The notes: a model not told the origin generated them from the sequence alone. Positions 7,100 through 14,699 are shown, numbered from the stretch's first letter. The stretch: 14,699 nt of DNA from Cyanobacteria bacterium OH_SFB_17 (GCA_023395735.1 JAEWYI010000114.1:1-14699), one strand, 5' to 3'. A program made the numbers and translations.

Positions 7100-8073
7100 C
7101 TTTTTATATTTGAACTCCTTAAATTGTGTATAATCATATTTTTAATAATTTCTTTTGTTATCAAATGTTGTTTGAAAAATTCCATATTTGAATAATTAAT
7201 TTTCATTTCTTTCATTATCTTTTTTGCGTACTTTTTAAATTCTTTACGTTCTTCTCTTAAACCATGAAGATAAGAAAGGGAAATTTCTATATATTTTTCA
7301 AGAATTTTATAAAAAGTATCTTGATGACTTTTATATAAGTTATTTTTTATGAGTTTATCATACAAAAACTTACAATTTGTAATATGATCTTTTACCGATT
7401 CAAAATCACCGCTGTAAATTTTCGACATTCCACAGTCGTCGTGTCTGAAATAATTATATAAAGGTTCATTAAGATAATACGCGTTCTTTGATGCTAACAT
7501 ATAGAAAAAGAAAAACGGAAAATCTTCGCATTGTATTTTTTCAGGGAATCTTAAATTGTATTTATCTATAATTTCTTTTTTATATAATTTATTCCAAGTT
7601 GAAACATTTGTATTGAGAATCTGTTCTTGCTTTATTTCATTCAATCCGATGAATTTAAGTTTAAAATAATTAATTTCACTTTCTCGTCTATGCAATAAAG
7701 CATCTCCTGTAACATTAACACCGAAAACTACCAAATCTGTATTATTATCTTTAATACAATTTATTATTGTTTCTAATGTACAAATCTCAAGCCAATCATC
7801 AGAATCGACAAAATATATATATTCACCTTTGGCGATATCAAGCCCAGCATTTCGAGCTCCGCCAAGACCTTTATTCACATCTTTAATAATTTTTATTCTA
7901 TTATCTTTTAATGCATATTCATTAGCTATTTTATTATCTTCGTCGGGGCCATCGGAAACAATTATTATTTCAAAATTTTTAAAAGTTTGATTAATTAAAC
8001 TATCCAAACATTTTGGAAGGTATTTGGCTGCTTTATAAGTTGGAACTATAACTGAAACTTTGGGATTAGTCAC
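7096..8073 (-). CDS. GT2-family glycosyltransferase
   Basis: Predicted inverting GT-A glycosyltransferase of 325 residues, working in the cytoplasm on a lipid-linked glycan. The fold opens with VSVIVPTYKAAKYLPKCLDS (residues 6-25). SDGPDED (40-46) contacts the nucleotide, NKGLGGARNAGL (67-78) is the usual loop, and FVDSDDW (88-94) holds the metal-binding aspartates. DFPFFFFYML and NYFRHDDCGMS further on fit the capsule/LPS subgroup of this family. It starts with GTG at 8071-8073 and overlaps the gmhA stop by 8 bases, with GGAG seven bases upstream. It is the first gene of the AT-rich block. The donor sugar is unknown; D,D-heptose is one candidate because it lies directly after the heptose genes, but that is inference. 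Confidence 0.92.
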   Translation of the reverse strand: MTNPKVSVIVPTYKAAKYLPKCLDSLINQTFKNFEIIIVSDGPDEDNKIANEYALKDNRIKIIKDVNKGLGGARNAGLDIAKGEYIYFVDSDDWLEICTLETIINCIKDNNTDLVVFGVNVTGDALLHRRESEINYFKLKFIGLNEIKQEQILNTNVSTWNKLYKKEIIDKYNLRFPEKIQCEDFPFFFFYMLASKNAYYLNEPLYNYFRHDDCGMSKIYSGDFESVKDHITNCKFLYDKLIKNNLYKSHQDTFYKILEKYIEISLSYLHGLREERKEFKKYAKKIMKEMKINYSNMEFFKQHLITKEIIKNMIIHNLRSSNIKR

Positions 8074-8653
8074 AGGTCAACTCCATTTCCATTTTTTCGT
8101 TTAACTCCATGTGGATATAATATATCATGTGACCCAGCATCATGTGGATGTCTTCTGATATTTGCATATCTTTTATGTTTGCATTAACCGAATACTTAGC
8201 AAGCTTTTTCAAAAGCCCCCCGTCATATCCCGTCAATCCTATTGAAATACCGCCGTTTTGGTTTGCAAAATCTATCGCTTTGATTACATTCTTAGAGTTT
8301 CCGCTGCCCGAAATTCCAATCACCAAGTCCCCTGCTTCCATAAAATTCTTTAATTGCTCCACAAAGACTTCATCATAGCTAATATCGTTTGCATACGCAA
8401 GCATAGTTGCAATATTATCGTTAAGGCAATGAAATTTAAACTTTTTATCTTGCTTATAGCTCATTCCCTTGTTAAAATCACAAACAAAGTGGCTAGCCGT
8501 CGACGCAGAGCCGCCGTTTCCCATTATAAAAATGTTTTTACCGTTGTCTCTTGCCTTCAAAAGCTCGTTTATGAATCTTTCAATCTCGTTTTTGTCAAGA
8601 TTATCCAATGTTGTTTTTAATCTGTCAATATAATTAGTAATTAACTTTTTCAA
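8066..8653 (-). CDS. gmhA: Sedoheptulose 7-phosphate isomerase, GmhA type
   Basis: Cytoplasmic SIS-domain isomerase of 195 residues converting D-sedoheptulose 7-phosphate to D-glycero-D-manno-heptose 7-phosphate, the first step of heptose activation. The phosphate-binding loops are visible: FIMGNGGSAS (residues 42-51) and GISGSGNSKNV (113-123). SHFVCDFNKG (54-63) and QISEDIHMMLGH (164-175) supply His and acidic residues at positions where GmhA binds metal and catalyses. Asp59 may stand where E. coli GmhA has Glu65, and I think this is common in the GmhA2 subgroup. Translation starts at TTG 8651-8653, overlapping hddA by 20 bases, with AGGAG eight bases upstream. No internal start would keep the SIS fold intact. 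Confidence 0.93.
   Translation of the reverse strand: MKKLITNYIDRLKTTLDNLDKNEIERFINELLKARDNGKNIFIMGNGGSASTASHFVCDFNKGMSYKQDKKFKFHCLNDNIATMLAYANDISYDEVFVEQLKNFMEAGDLVIGISGSGNSKNVIKAIDFANQNGGISIGLTGYDGGLLKKLAKYSVNANIKDMQISEDIHMMLGHMIYYIHMELNEKMEMELTCD
8081..8084 (-). promoter_or_regulatory. Ribosome binding site deciding the GTG start of the GT2 gene
   Basis: GGAG lies seven bases before GTG 8071-8073, inside the last codons of gmhA. It supports the non-ATG start and coupled translation. Confidence 0.75.
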
Positions 8654-9656
8654 GACCTCTGCTCCTATATAATTTTACTTTATTGTAATAAGCCAAGTTT
8701 GTTCCCTTATTATCAAATCTGAAATCTATTTCATCCAAATCGCTCAGCGCTCGTCTTAATTTTTCACGATTATGTTCTTCGACGTAGAATAACAAAAATC
8801 CACCGCCGCCTGCTCCAAGAAGTTTTCCGCCCATAGCACCGTTTTTTATCGCCAAGTCATAATAATAATCGATGTCAGGATTGGAAATTCCGTTTGCAAG
8901 TTCTTTTTTGTACATCCAGCCGGCATGAAGAATTTCACCCATTGAATGAACATTTCCTTTTAGCAATTCTTCTTTTAAATCAACTGACAATTCAACCATT
9001 TTGTGTAAATTTTTAATTTTTGCTTCGTCATCCGTAGTGTTTTTCTTTTGTTCAGACAAAATATCTCCAGCAGCGCGGGTTTTTCCCGTATAAAACATTA
9101 GAAGATTTTTTTCTAAAACATGATAAGCGCCGTCTTGTAAAAATAATTTTTCAACATCTACAGCGCCATCTTTGTAAAATTCTATAAAATTAAGCCCCCC
9201 GCAAGCGCATGCATACTGGTCTTGTTTTCCGATAGGCTCTTTTAAATCTTCAATTTCTATATTACAAGCTAATTCTGCGATGTCTTTTTTGTTCATATAT
9301 TGATCGGTATATGCATTGCATAGGTTTATAAGCCCGACGGTGAATGCAGAACTTGACGCCAAGCCTGTTCCTGATGGAATATCAGCACTGGAGTTAAAAT
9401 CGACACCTTTAATACCGTATTTTTCGAACACTGTTTTTATAATCGGGTGCTGAATTTCATCAGCCGTTTTGACATTTTCGGTTTTATTATATTTTAGCAA
9501 ATACCCGTCTTCGTTGAAATAAGGATGAAGCGACAAATACATATATTTGTTGATGGTTACGCTGACGACAGAGCCGCCGTAATTTTCATAATAGTTCCTT
9601 AAATCACTTCCCCCACCCGCAAAACTTATTCTGAATGGTGTTCTTGTTATAATCAT
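8634..9656 (-). CDS. hddA: D-glycero-alpha-D-manno-heptose 7-phosphate kinase (GHMP kinase)
   Basis: A 340-residue GHMP-family kinase predicted to phosphorylate D-glycero-D-manno-heptose 7-phosphate at C1, giving the alpha-1,7-bisphosphate. Motif 1 is RTPFRISFAGGGSD (residues 5-18). The ATP loop is PSGTGLASSSA (94-104), GKQDQYACACGG sits at 143-154, and motif 3 is LLGAGGGGFLLF (279-290). The length and the FAGGGSD signature fit HddA, and the gene sits between the other heptose genes. A GHMP kinase, in place of the PfkB-type HldE, points to the GDP/alpha branch and away from the ADP/beta branch. ATG 9654-9656 has AGGA ten bases upstream. The 3' end overlaps gmhA by 20 bases. Confidence 0.92.
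   Translation of the reverse strand: MIITRTPFRISFAGGGSDLRNYYENYGGSVVSVTINKYMYLSLHPYFNEDGYLLKYNKTENVKTADEIQHPIIKTVFEKYGIKGVDFNSSADIPSGTGLASSSAFTVGLINLCNAYTDQYMNKKDIAELACNIEIEDLKEPIGKQDQYACACGGLNFIEFYKDGAVDVEKLFLQDGAYHVLEKNLLMFYTGKTRAAGDILSEQKKNTTDDEAKIKNLHKMVELSVDLKEELLKGNVHSMGEILHAGWMYKKELANGISNPDIDYYYDLAIKNGAMGGKLLGAGGGGFLLFYVEEHNREKLRRALSDLDEIDFRFDNKGTNLAYYNKVKLYRSRGLEKVNY
8662..8666 (-). promoter_or_regulatory. Ribosome binding site deciding the TTG start of gmhA
   Basis: AGGAG lies eight bases before TTG 8651-8653, within the 3' end of hddA. No ATG or GTG is suitably placed nearby. Confidence 0.8.
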
Positions 9657-9675
9657 TTTTCTTATTTCCTATATC

Positions 9676-10995
9676 TTATTTTTTATTATCTATTATTAAT
9701 TTTATTGCATCTGACAGATTTTTGCAAACAAAATCTGCTTGCGTCTTAACTCCACTTAATTCGTCGATTTTACCACAAACCAAAATAGTTTTGCAATTAC
9801 CCAACCGACCACATAAAATGTCAGTTTCTTTGTCCCCTATCATCCAAGAATTCTCCATGTCTATATTGAGTTCTTGCTGTGCTTTGTAAAGCATTCCGGC
9901 CTTGGGTTTTCTGCATTCGCAATCAATTTTTAACTCTTTTATTTCGCCTTCAAACCCTTTTTCCGGATGGTGAGGACAAAAGTAAATTTTGTTTAAATAA
10001 GCTCCGTTCTCGCCTAAAATCGTTTCCATTTTTCGGTGAGTTTCATATACTTCATCAAAAGATACGAATCCTTTTGCTATCATCGGCTGATTTGTAACAA
10101 CAATAGACAAATATTCACTTTTGTTTATTTGTTTAATTGCATCAATAGCTTCCGGAAGAAACTCAAAAAGTTCAGTTTTTGGATTGGTGTCCATGTCTTT
10201 GTTAATCACGCCATCTCTATCTATAAATATTGCAGGACGAGGATTTTTCTTGTTCAGTTTTGCAACTTTTCCACTTAAGAAATCATCACAAACTTTTTCA
10301 AATCTTTCTGCCGTGCCCATGTCTTTGATGTATTCCGGAGTTGAATATGCAATTAATGTTTCTCCAGCCTCTACAACTTTTGGAAGAATATGTTTACCAA
10401 AATCTTGAGAAATCCCATCTTTAATATATTCAAAAATCTTAGGTGATAAGATATAAACAGCTGCATTTACAAGGTTTTGATAGTATTCACCTTCTTTGTG
10501 TGGCTTAGGAAGAACTTTTGTAACCTTGTCGTTTTCATCAACTGCCAATAAATCGCTATCGTGCGGGTGATCGTTTGGATGCACAAGTGTTGTTCCGATT
10601 GTATATCCACCCTCTCCCCTCAAGGGCGAGGCATGAACCTTATCAAATTCAACAAAACTGTCAATATCAAAATCCATAACAACGTCGCCGTAAAAAACCA
10701 TAAATCTGTCTTTGATTTTATCTTCTAAAAGTTTAACGCTTCCTGCTGTTCCAAGTGGATAAGGTTCTATAACGTGGTGAATTTTTACTCCCCATTTTGC
10801 CCCATCGCCAAAATACTCTTCAATGACGCTAGCTAAATGGCCTGAAAGAATATAAATTTCTTTAAATCCATATTTTTTAGCAAGTTCAATTTGGTGTTCC
10901 AAAAGTGGTTTGTCACCAATTTTAACCATAGGTTTTGGGATATCTTTCAGTCCCAGTCTTGTTCCTTTTCCGCCAGCAATGATTACAAGTTGCAC
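9676..10995 (-). CDS. Fused heptose-1-phosphate guanylyltransferase (HddC) and heptose bisphosphate phosphatase (GmhB)
   Basis: A 439-residue bifunctional protein supplying the last two steps to GDP-D-glycero-alpha-D-manno-heptose. Residues 1-240 are a nucleotidyltransferase: AGGKGTRLG (7-15), KP at 29-30, EPYPLGTAGS (77-86), the catalytic YGDVVMD (102-108) and VHPNDHPHDSD (138-148). Residues about 253-439 are a GmhB-type HAD phosphatase: FIDRDGVIN (257-265, Asp259/Asp261), TNQP (301-304), zinc-type ligands CPHH (340-343) and DCECRKPKAG (358-367), and IGDKETD (386-392). It starts at GTG 10993-10995, overlapping the SDR gene by 13 bases, with GGAG eight bases upstream. The peptide SPLRGEGG (123-130) is encoded by a GC-rich palindrome and looks like an insertion. 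GDP as nucleotide is inferred from the HddA partner. Confidence 0.9.
   Translation of the reverse strand: MQLVIIAGGKGTRLGLKDIPKPMVKIGDKPLLEHQIELAKKYGFKEIYILSGHLASVIEEYFGDGAKWGVKIHHVIEPYPLGTAGSVKLLEDKIKDRFMVFYGDVVMDFDIDSFVEFDKVHASPLRGEGGYTIGTTLVHPNDHPHDSDLLAVDENDKVTKVLPKPHKEGEYYQNLVNAAVYILSPKIFEYIKDGISQDFGKHILPKVVEAGETLIAYSTPEYIKDMGTAERFEKVCDDFLSGKVAKLNKKNPRPAIFIDRDGVINKDMDTNPKTELFEFLPEAIDAIKQINKSEYLSIVVTNQPMIAKGFVSFDEVYETHRKMETILGENGAYLNKIYFCPHHPEKGFEGEIKELKIDCECRKPKAGMLYKAQQELNIDMENSWMIGDKETDILCGRLGNCKTILVCGKIDELSGVKTQADFVCKNLSDAIKLIIDNKK
10609..10634. repeat. GC-rich imperfect palindrome inside hddC coding sequence
   Basis: Arms 10611-10620 (CCTCTCCCCT) and 10622-10631 (AAGGGCGAGG) pair at 8 of 10 positions, with one further G-U pair in the mRNA. 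The element stands out in an AT-rich gene and encodes SPLRGEGG in a loop between FDKVH and the conserved TLVHPNDHP. I recognise this CTCTCCCCT-type sequence as resembling short GC-rich palindromic repeats scattered in many bacterial genomes; that is recollection, not a search. Confidence 0.65.
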
Positions 10996-11936
10996 AAGTC
11001 ATTCTCCAAAATATATTTAACTGATTTTTTTACTGCTTCGTCAGAAGTAATTTTTGCACTCCATCCAAGGTTATGGATTTTATCAAGGCAGTAGTTAAAC
11101 TCAGGTACATCTCCAATCCAACCTCTGTCGCCGCCTGTGTATCTGATTTTTGCATCAAGTCCCATTTCTTCTATAACGGTTTCTGCTATAGTCTTAACTC
11201 TGGTTCTGCTTTCTACTCCAATGTTAAAATAATTGATTTTGTCGTTGGAATTTTCTTTCACAAATAAAATTGCATTTACTAGGTCTTTTACGTAAAGATA
11301 TGGCTTAAATTGCATTCCGTTTCCCAAAACTTCTAATTCTGTCGGATTCTTTTTTAATTTTTTAATAAAATCAAAAATCACACCGTGAGTTGCGCGTTCG
11401 CCAACGACGTTAGGAAATCTTGTAATCCAGGTTTGGATTCCGTAATTTTCAGCAAAACTTGCGATAAATCCTTCGCTTGCAAGTTTGCCTGCTCCATAGT
11501 GGGAAGTTGGGAAAAGCGGAGAGTAAAGTTCATCAATTACAGCCCCGTGAGAGTCTCCATAGATTGCAGATGTTGATGCAAATACTAAGTTTTTGACTCC
11601 AAATTCCTTCATTGCAAGAAGGGTGTTGTAAGTCGTTTTTAGAGTGTTATCAAAATCTACATCAGGATTTGAGTGACTTTTAGCTATGTCTGAATTTGCA
11701 GCCATGTGAAAAACGATGTCAAAATTGTTATCGTCAAAAACTTTAAAAAATGTTTGTTTATCTAAAATGTCGCCTTTTATAAATTTAAAATCAGGATTTT
11801 TTTTAGCTTCGTCAAGATTAGACTCTCTTCCAAGTGATAAATTATCATAAGCTACAACGCTGTTTCCTTGCGCCAATAATGCATCAACCAGGTGACTTCC
11901 AATAAACCCTGCTCCTCCGGTTACTAAAATTTTCAT
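10983..11936 (-). CDS. NAD-dependent epimerase/dehydratase (extended SDR) for a sugar nucleotide
   Basis: A 317-residue extended short-chain dehydrogenase acting on an NDP-sugar. The NAD site is TGGAGFIG (residues 6-13) with Asp31 ending strand two (YDN). FHMAANSD (76-83) is the usual NAD-contacting strand. The catalytic residues are Ser123 in STSAIYG and Tyr147/Lys151 in YGAGK. TGGDRGWIGDVP (267-278) is the substrate-side loop typical of GalE-like epimerases. ATG 11934-11936 follows GGAGG by 11 bases; a nearer ATG (11944-11946) is out of frame. The 3' end overlaps the GTG of the HddC-GmhB gene. Its position next to heptose activation suggests that it oxidises or epimerises GDP-heptose, as SDRs do in the Campylobacter capsule heptose cluster, but a GalE-type role on a UDP-hexose is equally possible. 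Confidence 0.85.
   Translation of the reverse strand: MKILVTGGAGFIGSHLVDALLAQGNSVVAYDNLSLGRESNLDEAKKNPDFKFIKGDILDKQTFFKVFDDNNFDIVFHMAANSDIAKSHSNPDVDFDNTLKTTYNTLLAMKEFGVKNLVFASTSAIYGDSHGAVIDELYSPLFPTSHYGAGKLASEGFIASFAENYGIQTWITRFPNVVGERATHGVIFDFIKKLKKNPTELEVLGNGMQFKPYLYVKDLVNAILFVKENSNDKINYFNIGVESRTRVKTIAETVIEEMGLDAKIRYTGGDRGWIGDVPEFNYCLDKIHNLGWSAKITSDEAVKKSVKYILENDLCNL
11004..11008 (-). promoter_or_regulatory. Ribosome binding site deciding the GTG start of the HddC-GmhB gene
   Basis: TGGAG lies eight bases before GTG 10993-10995, within the last codons of the SDR gene. It supports starting immediately before QLVIIAGGKGTRL. Confidence 0.78.
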
Positions 11937-11974
11937 CTTTTTTCATTCCTCCACTTACTATTATTATTTTTGTT

Positions 11975-13771
11975 TTATACAGTTACTTCTTCTTGGTTTT
12001 TGAATTGCATGTTGTACAGATTTTTGTATACGCCGTTTTCTATTTGCATCAACTCATCGTGAGCGCCTATTTCAGCAAGGCGACCTTCATTTATTACTGC
12101 TATTCTATCAGCGTTTTGAATTGTAGAAAGTCTGTGAGCTATAACAAAAACTGTTTTATCTTGCATTAAGTTATCTATAGCTTTTTGAACAATTGCTTCT
12201 GCCTTATTATCAAGTGCGGAAGTTGCTTCATCCAATATAATGATAGGAGCATTTTTCAAGAACGCTCTTGCAATCGCCACTCTTTGCTTTTGCCCGCCTG
12301 ACAATAGTATTCCTCTTTCTCCGATATAAGTATTTACTCCGTCTTTAAGTCCGGAGACAAATTCAGTTAAAAATGCCATTTCCAAAGCTTTTTGTAATTG
12401 TTCATCTGTTGCATTTTCATTTCCAAGCATTATATTTTCTTTTATCGTGCCGGAAAATAAAAAATTGTCTTGAAATACAACGGCAATATTTTGTCTAAGA
12501 GTTTTAAGCGTGTAATTTCTAATATCAATCCCGTCTATTTCTATCGAGCCTGATTTAACATCGTAAAACCTCGGCAAAAGATTTACCAATGTGGTTTTTC
12601 CACCACCAGAATTGCCGACAAGAGCCAATGTTTCTCCTGTTTTTATTTTTATGTTTATATCTGTTAATATTGGGACATTAGGGCTGTATTCGAAATTAAC
12701 ATTTTTAATTTCTATTTCTTTATGGTTTGCAGAAAGTTCTATCGCATTTTCTGAATCTTTTATTGCCGGCTGAGAGTCTAGAACGTCAAATACTCTTTCT
12801 ATAGCCATAAACGAGAACTGTACTGCATTAAAATTGCTTCCCAAATTTTTGATTGGAGTGTAAAGCATTATTAAAGCGGTTATAAAAGAAACAAAGTTTC
12901 CGCTTGTTATTTGATGGGTCACAATTAAATAGCTTCCATAACCTATTGCAAGACCTATCCCGACTGAAACGATAACATGCATCATTGGAGACAGCCAAGA
13001 TGTTCTTTGAATCATTTTTATTCTTAAGCTGAAAATGTTAGATAATATTTCGTCAAATTTTGATCTTTGTATTTTGTCCAAATTGTATGAAGTAATTGTT
13101 TTATTTCCTGCAAAAGCTTCGTTGTATGCGGTTAAAATAGCAGAATCTGCGGCTATTGTCTTGCTCATAACTCCATCTATTCTTTTTCTTATTTTCGCAA
13201 CAGGCAAAAACGCGCATCCTAAAACGACAATAGCTATTAAAGCAAGTTGCCATGAGTTATAAAACAACACGCATACAAGAGAAATGGAAGAGAAGAGTCT
13301 TTGGGTAAAAGTTTTCAAGTTATCAAGCAATCCGGAGCACGCCATATCTGCATTATTGTTAAATATGAAGATAACATCGCCGGAATTTTTCGTATTAAAG
13401 TAAGCCGTTTCAAACGAAAGCATTTTTTTGAATAAATCTCTTTTAAGACCGTTTGTAATTTTGCCTCCGACCCAAGTATTCAGGTAAGTTGCAAGATAAT
13501 TCAGACCACCTTGAAAAGATGTAAACAAAACAATCCCAAAAGGAATGTACCATGGAGATTGAACAGATTTTTCAACCATTACCAAGTCCATATAAGGTTT
13601 TAAAGAAAGTGCTATAACCGCATCCAATGAACCTATCGGGATGCATATCAGCATCGCAAGTGTAGCTCTAAACCAATAAGGTTTTATATATGGCCACATT
13701 TTTTTATAATTTTGTACAAAATTTTGTTTATTAAATGTTTCCAGCATTTTATTTTTAATGTTCTTTATCAT
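11975..13771 (-). CDS. ABC exporter, MsbA/PglK-type lipid-linked glycan flippase
   Basis: A 598-residue half-transporter with a membrane domain followed by an ATPase domain, expected to work as a homodimer in the inner membrane. Hydrophobic segments are seen at about 36-60, 77-98, 160-190 and 262-310. The ATPase has Walker A GNSGGGKT (386-393), Q-loop Gln434 in VVFQDN, signature LSGGQKQR (490-497), Walker B IIILDEATSALD (510-521) and H-loop His546. In this setting it probably flips the undecaprenyl- or lipid-linked glycan, or lipid A core, and no Wzx is visible. ATG 13769-13771 overlaps the previous stop as ATGA, with GGGGA just upstream; Met9 is a possible later start. A 38-base gap to the next gene holds only a ribosome binding site. 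Full length and no obvious damage. Cargo cannot be proven from sequence. Confidence 0.93.
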   Translation of the reverse strand: MIKNIKNKMLETFNKQNFVQNYKKMWPYIKPYWFRATLAMLICIPIGSLDAVIALSLKPYMDLVMVEKSVQSPWYIPFGIVLFTSFQGGLNYLATYLNTWVGGKITNGLKRDLFKKMLSFETAYFNTKNSGDVIFIFNNNADMACSGLLDNLKTFTQRLFSSISLVCVLFYNSWQLALIAIVVLGCAFLPVAKIRKRIDGVMSKTIAADSAILTAYNEAFAGNKTITSYNLDKIQRSKFDEILSNIFSLRIKMIQRTSWLSPMMHVIVSVGIGLAIGYGSYLIVTHQITSGNFVSFITALIMLYTPIKNLGSNFNAVQFSFMAIERVFDVLDSQPAIKDSENAIELSANHKEIEIKNVNFEYSPNVPILTDINIKIKTGETLALVGNSGGGKTTLVNLLPRFYDVKSGSIEIDGIDIRNYTLKTLRQNIAVVFQDNFLFSGTIKENIMLGNENATDEQLQKALEMAFLTEFVSGLKDGVNTYIGERGILLSGGQKQRVAIARAFLKNAPIIILDEATSALDNKAEAIVQKAIDNLMQDKTVFVIAHRLSTIQNADRIAVINEGRLAEIGAHDELMQIENGVYKNLYNMQFKNQEEVTV

Positions 13772-14699
13772 CTTATTCCCCAGCTTCTTCCTAAAATTGT
13801 AATGTTTAAGTTGTTTGACTTATGGTTTATGCTTATTATTTTTCGTCTGAAATTCCTCATTTTAGTTTTTATTTTTTCAAGAAAAACCAAAGTGTAAAAT
13901 AAGTCAGGACAGGTTAACAGAAGCATAAATTCTTTCTTTTTAACTATTTGCCAAAATTCATCTTTTAATTCATTGTCTTTGAAAAGTTGCTTCATTCTGG
14001 CTGTGAAATATTTTTTATAGTCATTTTTATATTTTTTGTCAATTCTTTGCCAAGTACCAATATGTGCGTGGTATTCAAAAGAATAAATCAGTTGTAAAAA
14101 ATGTTCTTTTAACTCAGGATTTTTGTTTAAATAATTGAAAATTTCCTGGTATTCATCGTTTAAGCAGTAAACTTTTCCTTTGCTGTTAACTGATGAATCG
14201 CAGTTATCTTGTCTGTAATAAAGATAGGCTTTGTCTGTTAAAATTATCTTTTTTGCACTCAACATAACTTTGAAAGTAAAAGAAGTATCTTGATATGAGC
14301 CACCTGGAGTTTCTAAAAATTTTATATTATTTTCAATTAAAAAACTTTTTTTGTACAAAGCTGACCAAACAGAAGGCTGGATACATAGTAGTTCTTTGCA
14401 GTCTTTTGCGTTTGTAACTTCGTTTAGTTTGCAATCTGCAAAGCGGTTATATTTTTCTTTTTTATTTTTTTTGCCCCAATAGAAGTACCAATTTGATTTT
14501 GCAACTTCGCAGTTATTTTTGGTTATTAGATTGTATAAGTTTTCATACATATCAGGTTCGACAAAATCATCTGATTCTACAATTCCTATATAATCCCCTT
14601 GAGCAATTTCAAGACCTCTATTGCAGCTTGCCCCATAGCCTCCGTTTTTACGGTGAATGGTTTTTATTCTTTCATCTTTTTTAGAGCCAAATTCATAAT
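13768..14699 (-). CDS. GT2-family glycosyltransferase (5' end cut by window)
   Basis: At least 309 residues are visible; the frame stays open to the window edge, so Met at 14548-14550 is internal and the true start lies outside. The first visible residues include IHRKNGGYGASCNRGLEIA and then GIVESDDFVEP, the GT2 nucleotide loop and metal-binding SDD motif; about 45-50 N-terminal residues holding the first strand are missing. Further on, PGGSYQDTSFTFKV and YYRQDNCDSSV match a recurrent LPS/capsule GT2 subgroup. The C-terminus (NHKSNNLNITILGRSWGIR) weakly recalls the HK...LG motif of the downstream proteins. It is the first visible gene of the operon and overlaps the ABC exporter start by 4 bases. 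Donor sugar unknown. Confidence 0.9.
   Translation of the reverse strand, partial: YEFGSKKDERIKTIHRKNGGYGASCNRGLEIAQGDYIGIVESDDFVEPDMYENLYNLITKNNCEVAKSNWYFYWGKKNKKEKYNRFADCKLNEVTNAKDCKELLCIQPSVWSALYKKSFLIENNIKFLETPGGSYQDTSFTFKVMLSAKKIILTDKAYLYYRQDNCDSSVNSKGKVYCLNDEYQEIFNYLNKNPELKEHFLQLIYSFEYHAHIGTWQRIDKKYKNDYKKYFTARMKQLFKDNELKDEFWQIVKKKEFMLLLTCPDLFYTLVFLEKIKTKMRNFRRKIISINHKSNNLNITILGRSWGIR

Noticed and set aside
11937..11974. Terminator between the exporter and SDR genes
   Set aside because: The 38-base gap contains no stem-loop; only a ribosome binding site is seen.
14493..14684. Plus-strand frames near the right edge as a divergent gene
   Set aside because: They lie opposite the well-supported GT2 gene, which continues open to the window edge, and show no recognisable protein features.

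Overview
This window is the interior of a surface-polysaccharide (O-antigen, capsule or S-layer glycan) gene cluster. Every supported gene lies on the minus strand, so transcription runs from position 14699 towards position 1. Gaps between genes are small or negative, apart from one 129-base gap at 2791-2919, so this looks like one long operon cut at both ends by the window. I see no convincing promoter, terminator, tRNA, rRNA, CRISPR array or insertion sequence. The organism is a low-GC bacterium with good AGGAG-type ribosome binding sites and frequent GTG and TTG starts. The gene content resembles capsule or LPS loci of Campylobacter and of low-GC gut bacteria such as Gastranaerophilales or Elusimicrobia. 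That is a guess from gene style and not an identification.

In transcription order: a GT2 glycosyltransferase lacking its N-terminus in the window (13768-14699); an MsbA/PglK-type ABC exporter (11975-13771); an NAD-dependent sugar-nucleotide epimerase/dehydratase (10983-11936); then a three-gene GDP-D-glycero-alpha-D-manno-heptose pathway made of an HddC-GmhB fusion (9676-10995), HddA kinase (8634-9656) and GmhA-type isomerase (8066-8653). Next come three much more AT-rich genes: a GT2 transferase (7096-8073), a COG5610-type HAD protein with a large unassigned region (5003-7099) and a GT8-FkbM methyltransferase fusion (2920-5010). After a gap holding a gene remnant come a GT4 transferase with an extra C-terminal module (1336-2790) and an FAD-dependent amine-oxidase/UGM-like protein (1-1310) that runs off the window.

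Together these genes can make an activated heptose, possibly modify it, assemble it into a glycan with at least four glycosyltransferases, methylate it and flip it across the inner membrane. The main unexpected features are: (a) an 80-base remnant of a second, diverged copy of the FAD oxidoreductase, exactly at one edge of the AT-rich three-gene block, suggesting cassette exchange by recombination; (b) GC-rich inverted repeats sitting in frame inside two unrelated enzymes (GT4 and HddC-GmhB); (c) a short peptide motif (FSxKNE..HK...LGxKLKF and LFGFIPxLKIK) scattered through otherwise unrelated proteins.
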